This document shows, piece after piece, positions 9,006-19,252 of a stretch of DNA of 64,000 nt (position 1 is the first letter of the stretch; every line of letters begins with the position of its first letter). This stretch comes from Beauveria sp. NWAFU-1 (lineage: Eukaryota; Ascomycota; Sordariomycetes; Hypocreales; Cordycipitaceae). Under the pieces are notes generated by a model. The model was not told where the DNA came from. It worked only from the letters and a program-made list of their open reading frames with translations, and did no database searches. Where the stretch lies: NCBI GenBank assembly GCA_024472245.1, contig JANBXD010000002.1, positions 4,774,001 to 4,838,000 of the forward strand, given 5' to 3'. The position numbers were made by a program, and so were the translations under genes.

Positions 9006-9766
9006 ATTTGTTAAATCAAATAATGAGGATAATGATGAAAATGCAAGCTCTTATGCCGCTCAGGTTGAAACTGTAAATGGAAACAGAATGAGATCGGCGG
9101 TTCAAGGAGATAAAGTTGTTCGAGATTGTTGTGTAAGAAAGAGAAGCTGAAGCGAAGGATATGTGTGCACATGCAGATGCACTTTGCCGGCCCGTCAACT
9201 TTGCCGGCCCGTCAACTTCGCCGGCCCGTCAAGTGTTTAGTTAACTTGATGCTCACTTTAAGAGAGTTCTTGCACATTTAATAGTGTATATAAATGAATG
9301 ATTAAAGATAAATGTATTTTTCTCTTGACCTGGCTAGACCTCTAGAGCAGGTCAACCTGACAGTTGCCCATTCTTAAACTGCGAGGCAATCTACGTAAAA
9401 AGTCCTCGATCAGGGCTTTGTAGAGTCCGATGAGTAATAATTCCAGCCTCAAGTTGGTTGCTTATACTATAATAGGAATCATGTCTCCAGAAACGCATTT
9501 CCAGAAACGCATTTGACAAAAGACGTAGCCAGCACCATCACTTACACAGAGGCGGTCGCGCGATCTGTTGGCTCTCGCCCAACAAACGACTTCACGGTCT
9601 CTTCCAGTAATGCATGTTTATATTTTATTTTAGCACTGACAGGCGTATAAAGGCAAATACATTTACTTCTGCTATCCAAAATCGACCCCATCTCAAGTCA
9701 TAGTATTGCCATACACATGAGAAAAAGCTTCCATTTTCACTCCCATCAGTCTTGTCCCCAACAAAC
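9006..9766. other. Intergenic with short tandem repeats
   Basis: AT-rich spacer holding the promoter of the deaminase-like gene and the 3' region of the dsRBD-like gene. It contains a 3 x 17 bp tandem repeat (9181-9231) and a shorter direct repeat of ATTTCCAGAAACGC near 9,497-9,512. No coding sequence recognised. Confidence 0.55.
9181..9231. repeat. Three-copy 17-bp tandem repeat
   Basis: Units at 9181-9197, 9198-9214 and 9215-9231, consensus ACTTTGCCGGCCCGTCA. The third copy has C for T at position 5. There are no spacers, so it is not a CRISPR. Each unit contains GCCGGC, making the array GC-rich in an AT-rich spacer. Confidence 0.9.
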
Positions 9767-11301
9767 TTACGACAACATTTCCTCGACCAGCTTCTGCCTC
9801 CTCGCCTCCTCCTTTTCCATCCACTCCAGCACCTGCGCGTCAATCTGGATCCTCGCCTGCTTCTTCCCCAGCACGTCCTGCACGACAGCAATGTCCTCGG
9901 GCACACGTGACCCTGGCGAGAACCTGGCAAAGCCGCTGAAGAAGCCCGGGCGGTCCGGGTTCTGCGTGATCTGGTACTGGGGCTGCGACGCGCCGAGCCG
10001 CGCGCAAAGCTTGGCAAGGACGGCGGACAGGCGGCTAGACTCGGCGGCGGCGTCGGCGCGGCGGCCTTTTGCGGATGAGACGGGCAGCGGCATGGCAGCG
10101 GCGTCGGCGGCGTCGGCGGCGGGAGGAGAAGGAGGAGAAGGAGGAGGAGGAGGAGGAGGAGGAGGAGGAGGAGGAGGAGGAGGAGGGAGTGCTGCAGCGG
10201 CGGCAGGGGAGCAGTGGCGCTGCTTGATAGGCGAGCCGTGGTCCGAACCGGGAGCCGTGGGTGAGTCGAGGGGGCGTTTTGCGCGTGGAGGGTTGGCGGA
10301 GGGGTGTGTGACTAGAAAAGAGGCGACGACGGGGACCGGGGCATGGAGAGAGGTCGGAGTAGGGGTAACTGGTCGGACAGGTGTCGGCAGCGTCAGTGGT
10401 TGTTGTTGCTGTGGCTGCCGAGATGCACACTGACATGTGTGCTGCTGCTGTTGCTGCGCGGATACAGACTCAGTGTGAGGCTGCTGTGGTGGTTGCGTGG
10501 GTGCAGGTTGAGATGGCGGAAGCTGCGGCGGCGGCATCTGAGAAGCCTGCTGCCGCGGCAGCTGTGTCGTCTCCTGCGGTATCTTCCGAGGTGCATGCGA
10601 TGTAGCCATCTCTTTCGTTGCGCTGTTCAGATATGCCACCGCGAGCATAGATGCATACTGTTTGGCATCCTGCTCAAATACATTCCATCTCACAACATCA
10701 GCAAACACTCTCCGAACGTTTTGACGCAAAAGACATACACGCAAAAACAAAATCATACCTTTTTGTTCGAAAACAACGCCGGCGGCTTTCCATCCTCTCT
10801 CTTTGGAAATGTCTGATTGCACCACGGCAGCACGCACGTGCAATGCCATCGCAGCTGGAACGCGCCCTTGACCGGCACGTCGACCGGCTCGCCCGTCTCA
10901 AACGCCGGCGGCTCTAGCTGCTTTGCCTGGACAAACTCTATCCCACCATCACCACCATTAGCGAATCGGACACCCTCCATCGGGTCGGTCCCCGCCACCA
11001 CCGCCGGCGTTTCTCCGCCGCGCGAGGCGCCGCCGACGACGGTGGCCAGAACCGCAGAAGACGACAACGACGACGACATACGCATGAGCTTGCTGACGTG
11101 GTCCTCCTTGGGCAGCGGGGGCTCGTCGCCGCCGAAGCGGACGAGCTGGGAGAGCGCGAGCAGTTGCACGTGGGCTAGGTGCGTCGTGGCGCCGCCGGTC
11201 AGTGCCTGCGTGCGCTCGGCGTCGTCGAGCCAGGCGCGGAGGCCGGCCCAGGGCACGGAGAGGAGCGGCGAGAGGCCGCATGCTTTGCTGGCGGGCGTCA
11301 T
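9767..11301 (-). CDS. Protein with two dsRNA-binding-domain-like regions, proline-rich middle
   Basis: Two exons: 11301-10759 and 10669-9767, 481 residues; the intron has a GTATGA donor and a GAGCAG acceptor. The splice joins ALFSNKK to DAKQYASMLAVAYL. This restores the last helix of a dsRBD-like fold, which resembles the KKxAKxxAAxxAL pattern of that family (region about 133-196). A second region at 399-468 has LCARLG, PGFFSGFARF, VQDVLGKKQARIQ and VLEWM, the same dsRBD-like order. Between them is a Q/P-rich linker with an unbroken proline run encoded by a GGA microsatellite. No catalytic domain is seen. It may be an RNA-binding or scaffold protein. I do not recognise a named orthologue. Confidence 0.7.
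10139..10187. repeat. (GGA)n coding microsatellite
   Basis: Uninterrupted GAG/GGA triplets on the plus strand. Read on the minus strand they encode the polyproline run of the dsRBD-like protein, so repeat-length changes alter proline number without a frameshift. Confidence 0.9.
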
Positions 11302-12031
11302 GGTGGTGAAAGAGTACTATGAGATGGGTTATGAAGGAGAAGAATGAAAAGAGGGAGAAGAAGAATAAGAAGAAGAAGAATAAGAAGAAGCAGAGTGTGT
11401 GCAAACTGGCAGGCTTAGTCGTGATGTGAATCTGTGTCTTGGCTTATTCTCGAAGGGCGCTTAAGATGATGGACTCACACAGAAACGGATAGATGTAAAG
11501 AATGCTATACTTTTTCCGCTCATGTCAGGAAAGAAAAAAAAAGAAGAGAAAAGAAAAGGGGTTGTTTATGATGAATCAAGACCATGCAGTGTACACGGCG
11601 TACAAAGCTCGTTGAAGAAGGAAAGTGATTGGGCGTCTGCGATTCCTTGGCGCGGAACCGCTTGGGTGGGTAAGGAAACTTTTGCGGCAAGAAACACACG
11701 AGCCCTTTGTGTGTGACGAGCACGGTGCAGCGGGAGTTGTGGAACGCGGGTGATAAAAAAAAAGGCAAGAAATAGATGAAAAGGATTGAGGCAAGTGAAT
11801 AGAATATTCTACTCGAAACGTGAATACATATAATGTGCAATCGCTAATAGCAGCAAAAAAGTACTCGTACATATACTCCATCCTTGTTTCCTGTCAAGCC
11901 AAAAGCATTCACCTATTTACTCCAGGACAATAAACCGTGTCTCATTTTCAACAATCCCTCCCGTCCTCTCCCACTCCAAAAATGCCCCTCATCCAAAGCA
12001 CAACGTAATAGTAAACCCCATGTAACCCCAT
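11302..12031. other. Promoter of the dsRBD-like gene and 3' region of the next gene
   Basis: A purine tract at about 11,329-11,395 (pyrimidine on the minus strand) lies just upstream of the dsRBD-like ATG, as expected for a fungal transcription start. The rest is AT-rich, without coding signal. Confidence 0.55.
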
Positions 12032-13723
12032 CTACCTCGCTCCCTTTGGCGAGCCGCTCTCCGCCACCTCTTCGTACTCGAGCTGCCACTGGTCCACCTC
12101 GCTAAACTTTCTTGTCGCGCGCTTCAGCTCGTCTATCGACTGGAAATCCGGCGGCCCGGCCGCCGTCGTCTCGCCAAACGTGTCGTCTGCGAGCGGCTGA
12201 AACTGGCTGTCCCCTTCTTCTTCTTCTTCCTCGTTCTCGTCCGCATCCGAGTTGTTTTCTTTATCCGAGGAGCGGCGACCGTACGTCTTGTGCTTGGACA
12301 CGCTGCGCGTGCGGTGTGCCGGTGCGCCAGCCTGCTGCTTGGGACCACCAGAGGCAGACGCGGCTCGGCTCGGCGGACGAATGATGCGGCCGCCGCGTGT
12401 GCGCGTCTCGTGCACCTCGTCTTCCTGCTCCTCCTCATCCTCTGATTCCTCTTCATCACTGCCATCATCACCTTCGTGGCGCGTCCTTTTGTGCTTTCGC
12501 TTGGGTAGTAGATTGGCCAGGTCCGCCGTCGTCAAAGCCTTGGGTTGGTGATGGTGGTGGTGCTCCCGCAGCGCAGCGCGGCCGCGGCCGCGGGCTTCAA
12601 AGTTTGGCGAGTGCGTCAGAGAGGGCGGTGATGAAATGTCGGACAGAATCTCGTCATCGTCGTCGTTGGCGGCGGCCCGCAGCGGCGTCGTAACCGACGG
12701 ACGTCTACGACGCTTGGCCAGCGCGCGAATATCAGGCCAAACATCTTCTTCGTCCTCGGACCCGCTGCTGGCCGGCGGCGCGTTAATCTCATCCAAGTTG
12801 ATTGGTGTCGTTGCCCGCTGCCGGATCGGCGTGGACGGCGGCATTGGCGGCGACGAGCCCAGCTCCGAAATCTCCGAGTCACTGTCCGTCTCCGCCTCCA
12901 TCCTCGTCGACTTGGCGGCGCGCTCTTCTGCCTCTGCCTCGCTCGTTCTCTTCCTCGTCGTCCTCGTCGTGCTCACATTCGCCGCCGAGACATCTCTCCT
13001 CTGCGGGGCCACAGCGCTGGTCGACGCCAAGCTCGCCCGCGTGCGACGCCTAGTATGCAGCGGCGTTGACTCGGCATCTGGCGCAAAATCCTCCTCCTCC
13101 TCCTCCTCCTCCTCCTCGCCCTCGCTCTCCAGCTCCGACTGCGCGCCGCGGCCCGACGTCTCTGAGCGAGGCCCTGCTCTGCGCGCGGTGCCCAGAATGC
13201 TAGGCTCCCTTGCGCGTCTCCGAAACGCGCCGATATTAAACGACGACGTCAGCGCAGAGTTGTTGCCGGCGCCGCCGCGGCTGCTGGGTCGGATCGGGGG
13301 GTCGTTGCGCCCAACAACGCTCGACTGCCGCGAGCGCGGCTTAAACGTGCTCCAGGAGCGCGTTGTCGACGCGGATCGCGGTGCGTCCGGTACATCCCCA
13401 TCGGCGAAGCTGTCGCCCAGATCCCCAAAGATGCTGTCGTCGGCGAGGTCCAGGCCCGTCGTGTCGCGGCGCATCGACGGCGTCTCGAGCGCGCGACGGC
13501 CGACCTCGACGGAGTCGACGCTGGCGTTGCGGATGGAAGAGGCGGGCGCAGCACGGAGAGGCCCTGCGGTAGAAACGGCGTCGACAGACTCATGTCGCTT
13601 GGAGGGGGCGGCGCGACGGCTGGTTCGTGTGCGGCCGCGGGTTGGCTGCTCAGTGTCGCTGGAGGCGGGCACGGTGGCCGGGGGAGCGTCGGCGGCCTGA
13701 CGTGATCTCCGCGTGCGAGCCAT
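12032..13723 (-). CDS. Disordered acidic/basic nuclear-type protein with KEN motif
   Basis: Single exon, 563 residues from an ATG at 13723. Composition is strongly biased. The N terminus is basic (MARTRRSRQ). There are repeated acidic runs, including ten consecutive E around residue 210, several K/R clusters (KRRRR, KRKHKR) fitting nuclear localisation signals, and many S/T-P sites. SDKEN places a KEN box at 488-490, a recognised APC/C degron. The least biased parts are TTADLANLLPKRKHKR and the C-terminal KFSEVDQWQLEYEEV, which may be short interaction motifs. No folded domain is recognisable. A cell-cycle or chromatin role is suggested only by composition and the KEN motif. Confidence 0.7.
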   Translation of the reverse strand: MARTRRSRQAADAPPATVPASSDTEQPTRGRTRTSRRAAPSKRHESVDAVSTAGPLRAAPASSIRNASVDSVEVGRRALETPSMRRDTTGLDLADDSIFGDLGDSFADGDVPDAPRSASTTRSWSTFKPRSRQSSVVGRNDPPIRPSSRGGAGNNSALTSSFNIGAFRRRAREPSILGTARRAGPRSETSGRGAQSELESEGEEEEEEEEEDFAPDAESTPLHTRRRTRASLASTSAVAPQRRDVSAANVSTTRTTRKRTSEAEAEERAAKSTRMEAETDSDSEISELGSSPPMPPSTPIRQRATTPINLDEINAPPASSGSEDEEDVWPDIRALAKRRRRPSVTTPLRAAANDDDDEILSDISSPPSLTHSPNFEARGRGRAALREHHHHHQPKALTTADLANLLPKRKHKRTRHEGDDGSDEEESEDEEEQEDEVHETRTRGGRIIRPPSRAASASGGPKQQAGAPAHRTRSVSKHKTYGRRSSDKENNSDADENEEEEEEGDSQFQPLADDTFGETTAAGPPDFQSIDELKRATRKFSEVDQWQLEYEEVAESGSPKGAR

Positions 13724-14196
13724 TGTAAATGTGGCAAACTGTGTGGCAATCGATGTAGTTGTGACTTTGGAGCTGTTTCAAGATTTTTTTGAAAGGCCGC
13801 GAGTGGGAAACGATGTCGGCTGTGCGGAATCTGAATGTTGTGAGAATTGATAATGGTGAGGTTATTGGGAGCTCAACGAGCCAGTCGCGTCGCGACGCGT
13901 TTGGAGCCTGCTCCACTAAAAAGTTGATCTGCCTGGCCGCGCAAGATCCACATCCTGTATTCCTTAAAACGTGGAGAGTGAAGAAGTAGACTAATGTTGA
14001 TTAAAGGCGAAATTTGATTTAATATCCATGGCTAATAACAGATCAGAACAGCCATAAGTATTCATCCTGAAAGTAGATGAAAAAAGTCTGAATTCTAGTG
14101 TATGAGATTGAAGTTTGTTCCAAACGCCGGCAATGCAAATCCTCAAATAGTTTTACAAATGTGCAATATACATCAAGTTTATCCTACAAGGGCCGC
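13724..14196. other. Intergenic, KEN-protein promoter and MRH4 3' region
   Basis: AT-rich spacer between two minus-strand genes; no coding sequence or RNA gene recognised. Confidence 0.55.
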
Positions 14197-16029
14197 TCAT
14201 ATCAACGTCTGGCCCTGGAACATGCTTCTCCTGACCTCGGCAACGACGTCACGACGGTCATCGTTGCCTACAAGAACAATGCCGCGTCCACGACGGTTCA
14301 TGCGGCCAGCACGACCCAAACGATGGATAAAATCAATAGTGGTATGCGGTACGTCATAGAGAATAACGTGACGCGTGGCGACGGTGTCGATGCCTCGAGA
14401 GGCCAAGTCCGTGACGACCAGGACCTTGGAGCAAGCGAGCCAGCCGCGAGGCACGGTGGGGTCGGGCCGGGCCACGCGGAGAGGGCCGGGCTGGGTAAAG
14501 AGATTGAGAATCTCGCCGTGCCGCTTCTCGGGCGTGTCACGGTGCAGGGCCTGAGCGTCGATGCCTTTGGAACGCAGGTATTCGGCCAGCTCCTCCGTCT
14601 TTTCGCGCTCGTTGACAAAAACCATGATGCGACGCACGTCGACCTCGTCCTTGTTCATGCCGTCGTGATGGGTGGCCTCACGGCTAATGGTGAAGATGGT
14701 ATCGGCGCAGGCGAGGTCCTTGTTGTTTCGGTACGGATCGCGGGAGACGTCAATGACGCCGAGCTGCACGCGGCGAGGAATGGCGTGCAGGTTGGGCGTC
14801 ACGATGCGAATCATGTGGGGATAGTTGATGTGGAGATAGTTGTCAAGCTTCCTGGGAATGGTGGCCGAGCAGCAGATGAACTGCTTCAGGGATGGGGTGG
14901 CCCGCTCGACAATGCTCATGGTGACGGGGGCAAAGCTTCGGTCAAAGAGAGAGTCGGCCTCGTCGACGATGAGATGAGTGACACGGGAGAGAATGTTGGG
15001 ATCGGCGTCGGCCATGGCGCCGAGCAAGTGGGGTGTGGCGATCAGGACGTCGACACCCATGGGCGAGTACACGTTGCGCTGAATCTGTTGGGGCCTAAGA
15101 TCAGAGGAGAGCATCTCCGTTTTGAACTTGACAGTGTGGGAAATGGTTTTTGAGACGCGTAGAACCTGTTGGCAGAGCTCGGCGGTGGGGACCAGGATGA
15201 CGACTTTGGGCCGGGCCATGGTGGGATGGGGTTCGTCAAAAGGCTTCAACTTTCCGCCACTTTCCTCTTGAAGCTTCTTCTCAGCCGCATGGCGTTGGTT
15301 CCAGTTGGCAATGTCCTGGTCTTTGGCCTCGGCCATCTTCAGGGCGTTGATGGCGGGCAGCAGGTACGCCAGCGTCTTGCCCGATCCCGTCTCGGCAGCG
15401 AGCAGAGTTGAGGGTACTCTTTTGTGCCTTATGCTGGTCTCGGGTACTTTGCCCAACTCGTCGATACGCGAGTACCCCGTTGGACTGGGCTGTTGCTTGT
15501 CGCGCGCCATAATGGCAGGAATGCCCAGGCGCTGGACGGGCGTAGGGTGAATGTCTGTCATGCCCTTGAAGAGCTCCTCGTCGACGGCCTTTTGCACAGC
15601 GGGCAACAGGCCAAAGTGGGTAAAGGAATCGACATCCTTCATGCGCCCCTTATTCTCCGTCCGTGCCTCCCGCGAGACGGAGGCGAGCGCGCGCTGCATC
15701 TTGAGGGCCTTGCGGTCGTCGACGATCTGGCGGCGGCCGCTGTTATTGTCTGCCGACGTGCGGGGCTGTCGTCTGGGATCAATGTTGGCAACTCGCTTGT
15801 TCATGGCGCCGAAGGGTCCCGGTGCCTGGCGCTTGCGTCGGGCGTCGTTACCGGAGGGGGGGACTCGGCCGACGTTGTCGGACAGGACCATGCGCGAGGG
15901 GCGAGCATCGCGGCGCATGGAGGCGAAGCGGACGCCAATGCGAGGTTGTAGTAAAGACTGCAGCGCAGACCGTAGAGGGAGAGTTGTCCTGCTGGCGACA
16001 AGGCCTGCCTTTGAAAGCAGGGGCTTCAT
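14197..16029 (-). CDS. MRH4: Mitochondrial DEAD-box RNA helicase MRH4
   Basis: Single exon, 610 residues from the first ATG at 16029; an upstream in-frame TTG was not used. The N terminus is basic and lacks acidic residues (MKPLLSKAGLVASRTTLPLR), as in a mitochondrial presequence. Helicase motifs appear in order: TPVQ (Q motif), AETGSGKT at 212-219 (Walker A), VPTAEL (Ia), DEAD at 356-359, SAT at 388-390, VTDLASRGID (V) and HRLGRAGR (VI). A basic extension precedes the core, and an insert separates the Q motif from motif I, as in fungal MRH4. In yeast, Mrh4 acts in mitochondrial large-subunit assembly with 21S rRNA. Divergent from the glycogen-binding-like gene. Confidence 0.93.
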   Translation of the reverse strand: MKPLLSKAGLVASRTTLPLRSALQSLLQPRIGVRFASMRRDARPSRMVLSDNVGRVPPSGNDARRKRQAPGPFGAMNKRVANIDPRRQPRTSADNNSGRRQIVDDRKALKMQRALASVSREARTENKGRMKDVDSFTHFGLLPAVQKAVDEELFKGMTDIHPTPVQRLGIPAIMARDKQQPSPTGYSRIDELGKVPETSIRHKRVPSTLLAAETGSGKTLAYLLPAINALKMAEAKDQDIANWNQRHAAEKKLQEESGGKLKPFDEPHPTMARPKVVILVPTAELCQQVLRVSKTISHTVKFKTEMLSSDLRPQQIQRNVYSPMGVDVLIATPHLLGAMADADPNILSRVTHLIVDEADSLFDRSFAPVTMSIVERATPSLKQFICCSATIPRKLDNYLHINYPHMIRIVTPNLHAIPRRVQLGVIDVSRDPYRNNKDLACADTIFTISREATHHDGMNKDEVDVRRIMVFVNEREKTEELAEYLRSKGIDAQALHRDTPEKRHGEILNLFTQPGPLRVARPDPTVPRGWLACSKVLVVTDLASRGIDTVATRHVILYDVPHTTIDFIHRLGRAGRMNRRGRGIVLVGNDDRRDVVAEVRRSMFQGQTLI

Positions 16030-17807
16030 TGTGGTGGTGCGCGGCAAGCTTTGGTGTTGATGGGTCGTGATCGCGCGGCAGGTATCCAGGAGAACATTTT
16101 CACTTTTTTGCTAGCATCTGTCGTCTCCAAAAATTAGCGGGTACGTACCTTGGGGTGGCTGCCCAAAGAGGAAATGGGTCAGTTGGGTGATGGCAGCGAT
16201 GGCACTGATGGGTGACGAGCTAGCTTTGAAAGAGGGAGTGACAGGTGGCAGGGCAAGCCACATAATATCGGTTATTAGATGGCAATTGGAGCATGCAGAA
16301 TGTTTTAACATGGTGTAGTTATTAACCGAGTTGCGTGGCAAGCCATTGCGGTTTTTCATGCCTGGATATTGAGGCGCAATTGGTCTATGACGCTGAGTGC
16401 TGGCCGTTACCCGTTGGGATTTGGTGGAGAAGACTCCACTGAATAGGCGATGGCTCCGAAAACAGGCATTGGGCGAGAAGTGCGATGCCAAAAGCTAAAG
16501 CAGGTTGCTGCAGGAAAAGAGACCCAATCAAAATCAAGGTTACATAGGTATCTGTCGTCAAACGTAGAGGCGGAGTTTGCACTTGGAGAAACCTCTCAGG
16601 AGACGGGGGTACTGGTATTGGCTCATGCAGGCTGCGGACCAGCTGAGTGGCAGGGTGCCATTGGGCAGCGAATTGGGCGAGTCGAGGCCCTTTTCTAGGC
16701 CAGCAAGCCGCTGAAGGCCGCCAAAGGCCGCCGAGAGCCACAGTCAAGACGGAATCATTACAGCGTGGCTTGCCCAGAATTTAGCGCCCTCGAGCGTCGT
16801 CAGCTTCCTCTTTGCCGTTGGAAACTGATGTAATCTCGAAGCTCTACGGATACTTGTTGTCATTCGATTCGTATCATTCTTAACAATCAAGATTAAAATA
16901 TTTAGATGCTGTAATTTTGGCCAGACGTGTACTCTGTCGCCGATTCAAGGGGCTGACTTAGTGTCCCCCGCCCAACAGCCAAAACTGGGCGCCAATGCAG
17001 GCCATTCGCTCCCACGTTTGCGCCTCTATTCGCCTCAAATCCCAGCCAGGCATTTGAGGAGGCGGGAGGGGTACATATATCGACGTCAACCTAGGTATTT
17101 ATATCTGGTACTACCTCATCCTTGATAGTGGCTTCTCCCCCAACCCTGCCCGCATCGATTCGCCCTGCAGACTCCCGCCCGACTCTTGAAAAGCCCCAAC
17201 GTTCCACGAACCGCTGCACGTTCTGTTTCTGCGCCTTGCATCCCGTCCCGAGACCAGCTCAGGAACACTGCTTCTACGCTGCCGCCCGTTTCAAACGACT
17301 CACTTCTCCATCATTGTCCATCTTGATTCCACTCGAAATACTCGTTTCCTCAACTCTCAAACTCCCCCACGCTCTCTCTGTCCGTGCACCCGGAACCGGC
17401 ACCGTCTCCCGATTTACGCTGCACGTGCCTGCCCTGCTCTCTGCCCGCCTCGCCTGGCCTACCAGTATTGCTCGAGCGCCTCCATGTCCCTCATCTAAAG
17501 CCCTCACTTCCACTTTCCACATCTTGCTCGTTGATTCCTCAATTACTCTTCGAATCCATCCTCCCCATCTTTGCAGCCCACTTACAACCCAGAGACTATT
17601 CTACAACCTACCTGGTAGCCACCAGCAGCTCCGCCCCCCTTCCACCCTTCATATTATGTGCTGGCTTTACATGCCCGTCACACCACCATCATAGTCGGCA
17701 AGGACGTCGCTTCTCAACACAGTTCTTCAAACTCTTCAGGAGAGTAGCGCAATCACTTATCACACTTGTCTGCGTGTCACAAAGCGCCTATATACATTTT
17801 TCTCGCC
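16030..17807. other. Divergent promoter region with a long pyrimidine-rich leader
   Basis: 1.8 kb between MRH4 and the CBM-like gene. About 17,120-17,800 is strongly C/T-rich on the plus strand, suggesting a long 5' UTR for the CBM-like gene. Frames there are proline/serine-rich by composition and not convincing as protein. Confidence 0.55.
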
Positions 17808-18680
17808 ATGTCTCAACCGGACACCATCTCACACATCATCATATACAATGCTCCCTGCGAGGGCGGCGCCGTCTTCATAGCCGGAACCTTCTCGAAACCT
17901 GCCTGGCTTCTCCAAGAAATGCAACGCTCAGCGCCCTCCGGAAACCTCAACACACATTCCATTTCTGTCACGGTTGAGCCTGGGAAGGAATACCAGTACA
18001 GGTTCAAGTTAGGCAGAGAAGGACGTTGGGCTGTCGATGAGCAAAAACCAATTGGTAAGTCCATGACCACCTTGCCAAAGGGCTAAAATTAAGTCTATTC
18101 AGTCAAGAGTGTCTTGGGGACCAGGAGCAATATTCTCCGGGTGAAGGAGCCTTCCAAACCCCCAAGCCGCAATGATTCCGTCAGCTTCACGGTTCCCCTC
18201 TTCGCCCATGAGCGACTCGGCGCCTATACCCTTAGCGACGGCAGTGACCCAGTCCAAGACACGGTCAGCGAGCTGGATCTGCAAAAGGAAATCTCACCTA
18301 GAACTGTGAGTGACGCCCCGGTTGACTTGAACGACCCCACCCTCGAACTATTCCCCTGCGACAAGTCGTCCATCATGGGCACCCTCCGCAAAATCCAGTC
18401 CAGCCTCGGCGAGCAGCCCGTTGCTGCAGACGGACACCGCGCAGGCCGAAGAAGCAGCTTGGACTCGGATGACAGCTCCTCGGGCTCCGTGAGCCCTACT
18501 ACCTTTCGACGCAGGGAAAATCGACTGTCCAACGGCAGCAAACGCAGCTCGTCTATCGCTTCGCTCGGCGCCATCGCAGAAGAACCTTCTGGCGGGATCC
18601 ACAAACGCGAGCTTAGGAAGATTGCCGAAGCTTCCATGGGAGACTCTGGCGAAGCTCTCATGATGAGATCTTCCAAGTGA
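17808..18680 (+). CDS. AMPK-beta/CBM48-like glycogen-binding domain protein
   Basis: Two exons: 17808-18054 and 18103-18680, 274 residues; the 48-bp intron has GTAAGT and TTCAG. Residues about 8-90 resemble the early-set glycogen-binding domain of AMPK-beta and yeast Crp1/Mdg1: GGAVFIAGTFSKPAW, then a strand with VEPGKEYQYRFKLG and GRWAVDEQKP. The remainder is serine-rich and probably disordered, with possible phosphorylation clusters such as RRSSLDSDDSSSGS and KRSSSIASLG. There is no kinase-binding C-terminal domain of true AMPK-beta. It may bind glycogen or act as a signalling adaptor; substrate binding cannot be shown from sequence alone. Confidence 0.78.
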
Positions 18681-19252
18681 CAATGATCACGTCGCTGTGC
18701 CGTATATATCTGAAAAACGATCGGTTTGGCGTTTTCTTTTTTTTTGTAGTTGAAGCCCGCTTATTTTATATCCCTTTGAATTAAATCAATACAGTTATTA
18801 TTATTGATGATGATTATCTGCAATGTAGTGACTAGTTGACTGTGTAGGACCGCTATAGTCACACGAGGTCACGGGCAAATAAGTGTCACAAGCCGGATGA
18901 CACAATTCCATCAATACAGCATTTGAACAGTGCCGAAATAAAACTTGGCCATGATCTGTTCAGAGCCAGCCGTCAAAGACAAGCATGAGCCCGTTTCAAA
19001 CTTTTATCAAAACGTGGCGTTGCTGAGCCATGGACGACTTACAAGCGCAGGCAACCGTTGTTGACCCCACATGCGCGGACGATTCCCTCCGCCCTGGCTG
19101 ATTTTAGCCAACAACTCGTTTCTAGAAACTCAACGACAAGTAACCCTTACGCCAAGAGCCTCTATCTTCTCAAAAGCACGCTACAGCCACGACATCAGTC
19201 ATCTTACGAAACCGCATCTAGTTCCAGCAGCTTATCCGAGGCGGGTCTCGCC
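18681..19252. other. Intergenic, CBM-gene 3' region and IWR1 promoter
   Basis: The AT-rich left half fits a 3' UTR; the right half leads into IWR1. No gene recognised. Confidence 0.55.

Noticed and set aside
9181..9231. CRISPR-like array
   Set aside because: Units are directly adjacent without spacers and the genome is fungal.
12636..13700. Long antisense frame opposite the KEN-motif protein
   Set aside because: It mirrors the biased codons of the sense gene; low-complexity GC-rich genes often leave such open antisense frames.
16030..16047. Upstream extension of MRH4
   Set aside because: It begins with TTG; the ATG at 16029 gives a good mitochondrial presequence.
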